Part shown: piece by piece, positions 1 to 5,009 of the stretch
Numbering within the stretch: the stretch's first letter is position 1
Layout of the letters: every line of letters starts with the position of its first letter
Assembly: GCA_030018645.1 (NCBI GenBank)
Contig: JASEHX010000063.1
Span: 1-7,577, forward strand
Origin: Candidatus Margulisiibacteriota bacterium
GTDB lineage: Bacteria; Margulisbacteria; WOR-1; O2-12-FULL-45-9
Length of the DNA stretch: 7,577 nt
Direction of reading: 5' to 3'
Made by a program: the position numbers and the translations under genes
The notes under the pieces: generated by a model
Database searches by the model: none
The model's input: only the letters and a program-made list of their open reading frames with translations
Told to the model about the DNA's origin: nothing

Positions 1-596
1 GCTTTTTCCCTTGGCCAGGTGCCTTTCATGGGTTTGGTGGTGATAAAATTGCCCGATTTTCTCATGAACATTTCGGGAGACAGAGAGAGGATAGAAAAAT
101 CATTGGTTTTGATGAAAGCCGGGTAGGGAACGGGCTGTCTTTTTAGCAATCTTTTGTAAAGCAAAAACGTATCGCCGGAAAAATCAAACTTTAATTTGGT
201 ACAAAAAGTTATTTGGTAAGTTTCACCCGCCGCAATGTTGTCTTTGATGGCTTGGATATTTGCACAGTATTGGTTTTGGGTAAGGTTGTAACCGTGGAGG
301 TTGAGGAAATAGGTCGTTAGTCGTTGGTCGTTAGTCGTTAGTCGTTGGTCTTTAGGGCTATTATACACGCCAAGCATTATAAGCGGAAAATCAAAATCAT
401 CTTTCGTTAACAACTTTTGCTCGAACGCATAACCGGCTTCGTAGGAAATGATACCGGCTAAATAATAACCGCGGATCAAAGCATCTTCCATTTTTGTAAA
501 GCAAGCTTTAACTTCTGACAGTTTATTGGTTTCTATGATTCCAAGAGGATTATCAAACAGCAGGGGTTTCTTTTCAAATTCAATTAAGACTTGCAC
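1..596 (-). CDS. pabB: Aminodeoxychorismate synthase component I (PabB), N-terminal part, cut by window edge
   Basis: PabB converts chorismate plus ammonia, supplied by a PabA glutaminase, to 4-amino-4-deoxychorismate on the way to p-aminobenzoate and folate in the cytoplasm. I translated 198 codons from the minus strand without a stop. Recognisable family blocks are YYLAGIISYEAGYAFE (about residues 44-59), the IKDNIAAGETYQITF block (about 117-131), and SLSPEMF followed by KPMKGTWPRE (about 171-197), which lead into the chorismate-binding domain. The rest of that domain lies beyond base 1. The N-terminus resembles PabB proteins that are often fused to a PabC lyase, but the C-terminus is not visible. 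The start is GTG at 596-594, chosen because GGAG (607-604) sits 7 bases upstream; the ATG at 600-598 is in another frame and stops after six codons. Residues 82-95 are a heptapeptide written twice (KDQRLTT, NDQRLTT), encoded by a heptamer DNA array. Anthranilate synthase component I is a less likely alternative. Confidence 0.9.
   Translation of the reverse strand, partial: MQVLIEFEKKPLLFDNPLGIIETNKLSEVKACFTKMEDALIRGYYLAGIISYEAGYAFEQKLLTKDDFDFPLIMLGVYNSPKDQRLTTNDQRLTTYFLNLHGYNLTQNQYCANIQAIKDNIAAGETYQITFCTKLKFDFSGDTFLLYKRLLKRQPVPYPAFIKTNDFSILSLSPEMFMRKSGNFITTKPMKGTWPREK
312..353. repeat. Six-unit heptanucleotide tandem array inside pabB
   Basis: Six consecutive 7-base units lie here, read on the plus strand as GGTCGTT, AGTCGTT, GGTCGTT, AGTCGTT, AGTCGTT and GGTCTTT. 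On the coding (minus) strand the unit is AACGACY, with AAAGACC as the first, divergent copy. The 42 bases equal 14 codons, so the pabB frame is kept. It falls between the SYEAGYAFE block and the chorismate-binding segment, where a variable loop is expected. Confidence 0.9.
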
Positions 597-600
597 CCAT

Positions 601-610
601 AGCTCCTTTT
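601..610 (-). promoter_or_regulatory. Ribosome binding site of pabB
   Basis: The minus strand reads AAAAGGAGCT here. GGAG (607-604) lies 7 bases before the GTG codon at 596-594 and decides that non-ATG start. Confidence 0.7.
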
Positions 611-612
611 AG

Positions 613-651
613 TTGGCCTGGGTGGCTCGAAGAAGCCTAAGGCATGGCCAA
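613..651 (-). promoter_or_regulatory. Possible stem-loop in the pabB leader
   Basis: TTGGCC at 613-618 is complementary to GGCCAA at 646-651. Inside it GGCT (624-627) pairs with AGCC (634-637) around a six-base loop. If transcription starts near 650, the hairpin forms the 5' end of the pabB transcript and ends just before the SD site. There is no T-run, so it is not an intrinsic terminator. Regulatory function is only a suggestion. Confidence 0.3.
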
Positions 652-656
652 GTTAT

Positions 657-685
657 ATTTTAGCATGACTGGGCGCGTATGGAAA
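657..685 (-). promoter_or_regulatory. Predicted promoter of pabB
   Basis: On the minus strand there is a -10 box TAAAAT (662-657) with an extended TGC before it (665-663). A weak -35 candidate, TTTCCA, lies at 685-680, giving a 17-base spacer. The expected start near 650 gives a leader of about 54 bases. It diverges from the mntA promoter. Confidence 0.45.
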
Positions 686-690
686 ATTGG

Positions 691-717
691 TTGAACTATA
701 TCCGAATATGCTATAAT
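691..717 (+). promoter_or_regulatory. Predicted promoter of the mntA-hepT module
   Basis: An extended -10, TGCTATAAT (709-717), has a -35-like TTGAAC at 691-696 and a short 15-base spacer. Only 13 bases separate the -10 from the ATG at 731, so the expected leader is about 7 bases and holds no SD site. A second TATAAT at 722-727 would start transcription inside the gene. Confidence 0.6.
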
Positions 718-730
718 TCTATATAATTAT

Positions 731-1021
731 ATGGACAAAAAAAAGATTAAAGATCTTATTCATCAACATCGAGAAATATTAAGCAAAAACAAAGTTGGAT
801 CTGTCTATTTATTTGGTTCTTATGTTAGAAATGAACAGCGAGAGGACAGCGACATTGATCTCCTTGTGGAATTTAAGGAAAATTCATATAAAAACTTTAT
901 TAATCTGATATTTTCATTGGAAAGTTTATTTAATAAAGAAGTTACCGTGGTTACACCGAACAGCATTAGCCCTTACATCAAACCCTATGTTATGAAGGAG
1001 GCCGAAAAAATTGAAGGATGA
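731..1021 (+). CDS. mntA: MntA-type minimal nucleotidyltransferase, antitoxin of a HEPN/MNT pair
   Basis: This 96-residue protein belongs to the minimal nucleotidyltransferase (MNT) family. The active-site signature GS-X10-DXD is complete: G29 S30, then D41 and D43 inside EDSDIDLLVEF. In characterised MntA-HepT systems this enzyme adds AMP units to a tyrosine of the HEPN toxin and so silences it. The next gene, hepT, overlaps by 11 bases, the usual arrangement. The start ATG has no SD site and lies 13 bases after a TATAAT box, suggesting a near-leaderless message. The codons are clearly A+T-richer than those of ask or plsY, in keeping with acquisition from outside. The family assignment is firm; the antitoxin role is inferred from motif and partner. 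The length is normal for the family. Confidence 0.9.
   Translation: MDKKKIKDLIHQHREILSKNKVGSVYLFGSYVRNEQREDSDIDLLVEFKENSYKNFINLIFSLESLFNKEVTVVTPNSISPYIKPYVMKEAEKIEG
995..1001 (+). promoter_or_regulatory. Ribosome binding site of hepT
   Basis: AAGGAGG, a full SD match, lies inside the end of mntA, 9 bases before the TTG start at 1011. It decides this unusual start; the nearby ATG at 1018 is out of frame with the HEPN protein. Confidence 0.8.
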
Positions 1022-1340
1022 CTTGGTTTTCATCAGGCATATGCTTGATGAAATTGACTTTATTTTGGACAAAACCAGAACCCTCACCTTTGATTCTCTG
1101 CTTAATGATGAGACTTTGAAAAGGGCAATTTTGCGGAGCCTTGAGGTAATTGGCGAAGCTACTAAAAACCTCTCGGAAAAATTTAGAGCCAATTATTCTG
1201 ATATTGCATGGAAAGAAATTGCCGGGTTAAGGGATAAGCTAATCCATTTTTACTTTGGGGTAGATTGGTATACAGTTTGGGATGTCGTGAGGACAAATAT
1301 CCCTGAATTGAAAAAGCAGCTGGAGAAAATTATTAAGTAG
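1011..1340 (+). CDS. hepT: HepT-type HEPN toxin (DUF86 family ribonuclease)
   Basis: This 109-residue helical protein matches the DUF86/HepT family. The RX4HXY signature is intact in GLRDKLIHFYFG: R74 and H79 are the expected RNase residues, and Y81 is the tyrosine that MntA modifies in known systems. The upstream block SLEVIGEATKNLSEKF (43-58) is typical of the family. In such pairs the HEPN protein cleaves RNA when it is not AMPylated. Translation starts at TTG 1011, supported by AAGGAGG at 995-1001 within mntA, and overlaps that gene by 11 bases, which favours coupled synthesis. The 3' end runs tail to tail into a truncated transporter gene on the other strand, with an 8-base overlap. All signature residues are present, so the module may be active. 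Activity is inferred. Confidence 0.9.
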   Translation: MKDDLVFIRHMLDEIDFILDKTRTLTFDSLLNDETLKRAILRSLEVIGEATKNLSEKFRANYSDIAWKEIAGLRDKLIHFYFGVDWYTVWDVVRTNIPELKKQLEKIIK

Positions 1341-1509
1341 CGGTTGATTCGGCAATCCCTTCAATCAAACCAACGACGGCCATGGGAACGCTTAAAGTTA
1401 CGGTTAAAAAAAGCGGAACAATTGGGTAAATCATTTCCGAGGCAATATCGTTGAATAAGCTGACAAAACCAAGCCAAATAACGTTGCGGGGAATTTTTGT
1501 TTTCAACAT
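1333..1509 (-). pseudogene. 5' remnant of a major facilitator superfamily (MFS) transporter gene
   Basis: The minus strand encodes 58 residues from ATG 1509-1507 to a TAA at 1335-1333. The peptide contains NVIWLGFVSLFNDIASEMIY, then PIVPLFLTVTL and VGLIEGIAESTA. This is the usual first transmembrane helix and the following motif of a large MFS family, whose members normally run on to about 400 residues with twelve helices. Homology stops after about residue 57, exactly where the hepT stop region begins; everything after the second helix is missing. I see no rest of the gene between 601 and 731. It looks like a gene cut when the mntA-hepT module arrived, with loss of the distal part. No clear SD or promoter is visible. 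A small functional membrane protein is possible but unlikely. Confidence 0.75.
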
Positions 1510-1562
1510 AAAATAGTGGGTCCAGTAGTTTTAGAAAAATGGAATGCAAGGCAAATATCAGC

Positions 1563-1568
1563 TATAAT
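1563..1568 (+). promoter_or_regulatory. Predicted -10 box for the binding-protein/subtilase unit
   Basis: TATAAT lies 9 bases before the ATG at 1578. No convincing -35 box or SD site is present. The expected transcription start falls about at the ATG, which favours 1578 over the upstream in-frame ATG at 1539, since a transcript beginning here would lack the latter. Confidence 0.5.
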
Positions 1569-1577
1569 GCCTCTGAA

Positions 1578-2468
1578 ATGGAAAGAGAAAAAAGATCAAA
1601 GGTCAAAGATCAAAGCGCAAAACAAATTTTGATTTTTGTGCTTTGGGTTTTGATTTTGTCCCCTGTTTTTGCAGTTGTCCCTCATCGCCTCATCTCCGGC
1701 ACGCCGGCCATTACCGAAATGCTTTTTGCGCTTGATCTTAATGAACAGATTGCTGGCGTAACCACAAATTGCAACTATCCCCCGGCGGCGCTAAGGAAGC
1801 CCAAAGTGGGCGGGTTTTTCCTTAATCTGGAAAAAGTGATTTCGCTTAAACCGGATTTGGTAATTATGGATAAGGACGCCCAGGACAAAGATATCAAAAA
1901 ATTCAGACATTATAAATTAAATGTGTATGTGGTTAATCCAAAGACGATTAAGGGAGTGATGAAAACCATTCTTGAGCTGGGGAAAGCAACAGGAAAAGAA
2001 GAAAGTTCGAAAATTATAGTTGGGAGTATGGAGAAGAGGATTGAGAAAGTGCAGGAAAGGGTCAAGAATTTTAGGCCTAATTTGATGCAGGTTTTAACCT
2101 TGTGGAATCCTGGAGTAGTTAAGAGAAAAGCTTTGGTGATCGTGGGGATGGATCCCCTGGTGGTGGCGGGGGGAGGGAATTTTATTAACGATATCTTAAA
2201 TTATGCTGGAGTAGAAAATGTGGCGGGGCAGGCCTGGACCGCGTATCCCCAATACAGCTTTGAAAAACTGGTCAGCGAAAATCCGCAATATATTATCATC
2301 CCATCTAATCTAATCAGCCGCCGTCAAATTGAAAGCGATAAGCGCTGGCAAAGCTTAGAGGCGGTTAGAACCGGACGGATACTTTTTATCAATGCCGACA
2401 TCCTTTCGCGCCCCGGTCCGCGGGTGGTGGGTGCTATTGAACAAATTGCGGATTTCATTTACCATTAA
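1578..2468 (+). CDS. Periplasmic substrate-binding protein, BtuF/FhuD type
   Basis: This is a 296-residue exported binding protein of the Fe-siderophore/cobalamin family (periplasmic binding protein type 2, BtuF-like). The opening block LISGTPAITEMLFALDL is followed by GVTTNCNYPPAA and KPKVGGF, then NLEKVISLKPDLVI; the C-terminal lobe has WTAYPQYSFEKLVSENPQYI. Residues 1-32 form a signal peptide: a basic region, a hydrophobic stretch (IFVLWVLIL) and a likely signal peptidase I site at VFA before VVPHR. No lipobox cysteine is present, so the protein should be soluble outside the membrane. The start at 1578 is preferred to ATG 1539 because of the TATAAT at 1563-1568 and the better signal peptide. 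No permease or ATPase gene is nearby, so the ligand is unknown. Residues 6-13 are encoded by a heptamer array. The subtilase gene follows after 19 bases. Confidence 0.85.
   Translation: MEREKRSKVKDQSAKQILIFVLWVLILSPVFAVVPHRLISGTPAITEMLFALDLNEQIAGVTTNCNYPPAALRKPKVGGFFLNLEKVISLKPDLVIMDKDAQDKDIKKFRHYKLNVYVVNPKTIKGVMKTILELGKATGKEESSKIIVGSMEKRIEKVQERVKNFRPNLMQVLTLWNPGVVKRKALVIVGMDPLVVAGGGNFINDILNYAGVENVAGQAWTAYPQYSFEKLVSENPQYIIIPSNLISRRQIESDKRWQSLEAVRTGRILFINADILSRPGPRVVGAIEQIADFIYH
1591..1618. repeat. Heptanucleotide tandem array in the signal-peptide coding region
   Basis: Three clear 7-base units, AAAGATC, AAAGGTC and AAAGATC (1591-1611), are followed by a decayed AAAGCGC (1612-1618). They encode part of the basic region of the binding protein's signal peptide (RSKVKDQS). 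The 21 bases of clear units keep the frame. Confidence 0.8.
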
Positions 2469-2476
2469 CGCCAAGT

Positions 2477-2483
2477 GGAGGTG
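2477..2483 (+). promoter_or_regulatory. Ribosome binding site of the subtilase gene
   Basis: GGAGGTG lies 4 bases before ATG 2488 (6 bases from GGAGG). It selects this start over the upstream in-frame ATG at 2392, which lies inside the binding-protein gene and would bury the lipoprotein signal. Confidence 0.8.
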
Positions 2484-2487
2484 TGTT

Positions 2488-4989
2488 ATGAAAAATAAAA
2501 AGGCAGGAGTTAGGGTTTTATCTGGGTTTTTGATTTTGGTATTTGGATTTTCTCTTTGGGGATGCGGCAGCCAATCGGGAGGAACGCCGGAAACAACCAC
2601 GACTACTACGACAACTAGTACAACTTCAACCAGCGCCAGCTCAACGTCTACTTCCACCACCACTACTACTCTTGACATAGTTACCCCTGCCTTTAACCCC
2701 TCTAATGTTTCAGTGGAAGTGGTGGTTATCGGCGGAAATACGGTTTCCCGTGAAGTGATGAACAATACAGTAGTCGTCACTTTAGGAGAGGGCAAGACGA
2801 AGAGCGAATTAATTGCCAGTTTGCCGGCCGGCTATTCATTAGCAGGAGACAATGCTGTCACTGGAGTATATGAGATCTCTTCTCCGGCGGGGAAAACTTT
2901 GGCAGAAGCCATTTCTGAAGTCGGTGCCTTGAGTACAGTTTCCGGCGCCGGGCATGATGTGGTATTGAAAACTTATTATACGCCCAACGACCCCTATTTT
3001 AATACGGCTTACTTTACCGACCGCTGGCCGTTTATTTCTTCAGAAGCCACATGGGCATGGGATTTAATTACTGGTGAGCCGCGTGTCTTGATCGCCGTTC
3101 TGGATAGCGGGCTTGACCTGTCCCACAGCGAATTCACCGGCCGCACCATTAACGGCCCAGATTATGTAGACGGGGGGAATGTCCCGGAGGACACCGAGTT
3201 GTTTGGCCATGGGACGGAAGTGGCGGGTTTGGCGGCGGCAACGGGGAATAACGGCAGTTTAATGGCCGGGATGAACTGGCATGCACCGGTTCTAATTGTC
3301 CGAGTTTGTTCGCAGGAGGGTGGCAGTACCAATGCATTGGCCAATGCTGTAACGTATGTGGCAGAAACTTACGGACTGGCATACGATGGGGTAATTATTA
3401 ACACTAGCGTTGGCGTGGAACTAGACAGCGGTAATAGTAACGACGCAGTTTTGATTAATGCTTTATCCCGGGCGGCCGCGGCTTGTTCCCGCAATAATGT
3501 CCTTTGGGTAACGCCGGTAGGCAATGAGAATATTGATATTGACAGCACCCCAGTTTATCCTGCCGCCTTAAGCCAAATAGCTACCATGCCGGTCATTTCA
3601 GTCGGCGGGCATAATCGAGCAGGGGAAAGATGGAGCGGGACTTATGCTGTTGGTTTTAAGGCCAGCAATTACGGCAATGGAGTAGATGTTTGCGCCGCGG
3701 GAGGGGAGATATTAACCACTTCCTTTTACAGTAATGTTACTGCGAATCAGTGGGGGACTTCTTTGTCCTCGCCGCTGGTAGCCGGCGGGGCCTCCCTCAT
3801 AAAGTCCCTCTTTAATGCCCAGTCGATCAGCTTGACGCCGGTTGGTTTGATTGAAATATTAAAGGACGGCGGGGATACTATTTCGGCCGACCATCCAATT
3901 GGAAAAAAGTTGAACCTTAAAGGAACGATTCTAAATGGGTTGGGACTGCACAGCAAAACGGTTCTTAGTATCGCATGCAGTGTAGGTGGGGCAAGCATTG
4001 CCATTGACGGGACTTCCAGCGGCAAAGAAACCACCACCGAAGGTTATACCCGGGTCGTGGTAGCCGAAGGTTCAAGGACGGTAAGCATCAGTAAGTCCGG
4101 TTATACGACCTCTTCTAATACAATAAGTTGCACTGCCGGCGAAGAAGAAATGTTAAGCGTTACATTAAGCCCTTCCGTGACTAGTTTTATTACGGGTGAG
4201 ACCAACTCGTACTTTACGATTGATAACGGCCGTTTTTATATCAGGACCAATTATGACAGCTCCAGCACCCGTAATATATTAAACCAAATTGGGCTTTCGG
4301 GACAAAGCACGTGGTTAAAACGGGCAATTTACCCAAGTCCCTGTATAACACAAAGCGAACCTTTCTGGACGGGTTCGATAATAAACCATTCTCTTTCCCT
4401 GCTTACCAACACCAGCACACTGGCCGCTTACCAAACTCAATTCACCGTTACTTCAGAGAGCAAGGCACTAAGAGTGACTTGGAAATTTATTGTGCCGGTG
4501 GACAAGGATTATGCCATTTGGGTTTGTTCCTATGAAAGCGTCGGTACGGACAAAACTATCACGGTTGATAATCCATCTGGCTATACCGTCCAGGATATTT
4601 ATTTTTGCTATCCGATCCAACCCACGACAGAAACCGGGGCATATATAACCTGTGAAGGAGATGCTGTTCCGGTAGCTTGGTCGGCATCTTCGGCCACCGA
4701 TTATTACAACTCTAGCAACCGGCATTTTTCAGTCTATAATTCCGACGGCTGTCTAACCTTTGGCTATTTTGGGGATTATTGTTCGTCCAACCCGTATTTG
4801 TATTACTTGAATTCGGAGATGGGGTATAAGAGTATGTTGACCACTACGTATTCAGTATCCCTTTCGGCTGCCGCGCCAACCAAACAATGGATTGGGGTGC
4901 TGGCCTTTAGCAATAGCGTTGCAAATGCCGGCAGTTTATATGCGGATGCTTTGACCAATTTAAACAACTATCTATCGGCGGTGCAGTGA
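2488..4989 (+). CDS. Subtilisin-like serine protease lipoprotein with PEGA domain
   Basis: This 833-residue exported protein is a peptidase family S8 member. It begins with a lipoprotein signal peptide ending in the lipobox LWGC (lipidated Cys26), followed by an almost pure Thr/Ser linker to about residue 62. Residues about 68-160 look like an inhibitor-type propeptide. The protease domain begins near PNDPYF (166) and has the full catalytic set: Asp206 in VLDSGLD, His241 in GHGTEVAG, Asn346 in PVGNEN (oxyanion hole) and Ser425 in GTSLSSPLVAG. A PEGA-like domain follows (about 491-562, ASIAIDGTSSGKETT). The last 270 residues match nothing I recognise; they contain six cysteines and many aromatic and Thr/Ser residues, suggesting an extracellular beta-rich fold with possible disulfides. 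The SD site at 2477-2483 sets the start. It shares a transcription unit with the binding protein 19 bases upstream. Its substrate is unknown. Confidence 0.9.
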   Translation: MKNKKAGVRVLSGFLILVFGFSLWGCGSQSGGTPETTTTTTTTSTTSTSASSTSTSTTTTTLDIVTPAFNPSNVSVEVVVIGGNTVSREVMNNTVVVTLGEGKTKSELIASLPAGYSLAGDNAVTGVYEISSPAGKTLAEAISEVGALSTVSGAGHDVVLKTYYTPNDPYFNTAYFTDRWPFISSEATWAWDLITGEPRVLIAVLDSGLDLSHSEFTGRTINGPDYVDGGNVPEDTELFGHGTEVAGLAAATGNNGSLMAGMNWHAPVLIVRVCSQEGGSTNALANAVTYVAETYGLAYDGVIINTSVGVELDSGNSNDAVLINALSRAAAACSRNNVLWVTPVGNENIDIDSTPVYPAALSQIATMPVISVGGHNRAGERWSGTYAVGFKASNYGNGVDVCAAGGEILTTSFYSNVTANQWGTSLSSPLVAGGASLIKSLFNAQSISLTPVGLIEILKDGGDTISADHPIGKKLNLKGTILNGLGLHSKTVLSIACSVGGASIAIDGTSSGKETTTEGYTRVVVAEGSRTVSISKSGYTTSSNTISCTAGEEEMLSVTLSPSVTSFITGETNSYFTIDNGRFYIRTNYDSSSTRNILNQIGLSGQSTWLKRAIYPSPCITQSEPFWTGSIINHSLSLLTNTSTLAAYQTQFTVTSESKALRVTWKFIVPVDKDYAIWVCSYESVGTDKTITVDNPSGYTVQDIYFCYPIQPTTETGAYITCEGDAVPVAWSASSATDYYNSSNRHFSVYNSDGCLTFGYFGDYCSSNPYLYYLNSEMGYKSMLTTTYSVSLSAAAPTKQWIGVLAFSNSVANAGSLYADALTNLNNYLSAVQ
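2595..2672 (+). repeat. Low-complexity ACN/TCN codon run encoding a Thr/Ser linker
   Basis: A run of mostly ACN and TCN/AGY codons encodes the Thr/Ser tether between the lipidated cysteine and the folded part of the subtilase. The third bases vary, so the run looks selected at the protein level, although slippage could change its length by whole codons. Confidence 0.7.
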
Positions 4990-4995
4990 TATTTA

Positions 4996-5004
4996 TGCTA
5001 TAAT
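4996..5004 (+). promoter_or_regulatory. Predicted extended -10 promoter of ask
   Basis: TGCTATAAT lies only 5 bases before ATG 5010, with no SD site between. The expected start of transcription coincides with the ATG, predicting a leaderless message. No -35 box is found at normal spacing; TTGACC at 4951-4956 is too far away. It lies in the 20-base gap after the subtilase stop. Confidence 0.6.
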
Positions 5005-5009
5005 TTTGT

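Noticed and set aside
312..353. CRISPR array
   Set aside because: The units are 7 bases with no spacers, and they lie within an open coding frame.
722..727. Second TATAAT box in front of mntA
   Set aside because: Only 3 bases separate it from the ATG, so transcription would begin inside the gene; the box at 712-717 fits better.
926..1192. Minus-strand ORF of 88 codons opposite mntA/hepT
   Set aside because: It lies opposite two well-supported genes with complete family motifs; its translation resembles nothing I know.
1361..1549. Minus-strand ORF of 62 codons between hepT and the binding protein
   Set aside because: A different frame of the same strand (1333-1509) carries clear MFS homology; this one does not.
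1539..1577. Upstream in-frame ATG giving a 13-residue longer binding protein
   Set aside because: The TATAAT at 1563-1568 lies inside this extension and the added residues spoil the signal peptide; no SD precedes 1539.
2392..2487. Upstream in-frame ATG extending the subtilase by 32 residues
   Set aside because: It lies inside the binding-protein gene, has no SD, and would place the lipoprotein signal internally.
2355..2795. Minus-strand ORF of 146 codons with a Val-rich run
   Set aside because: The Val run is the reverse complement of the Thr/Ser linker codons; it is a shadow of the subtilase gene.
4311..4535. Plus-strand 74-codon ORF inside the subtilase
   Set aside because: It is an alternative frame within the subtilase C-terminal region, without an SD or recognisable domain.
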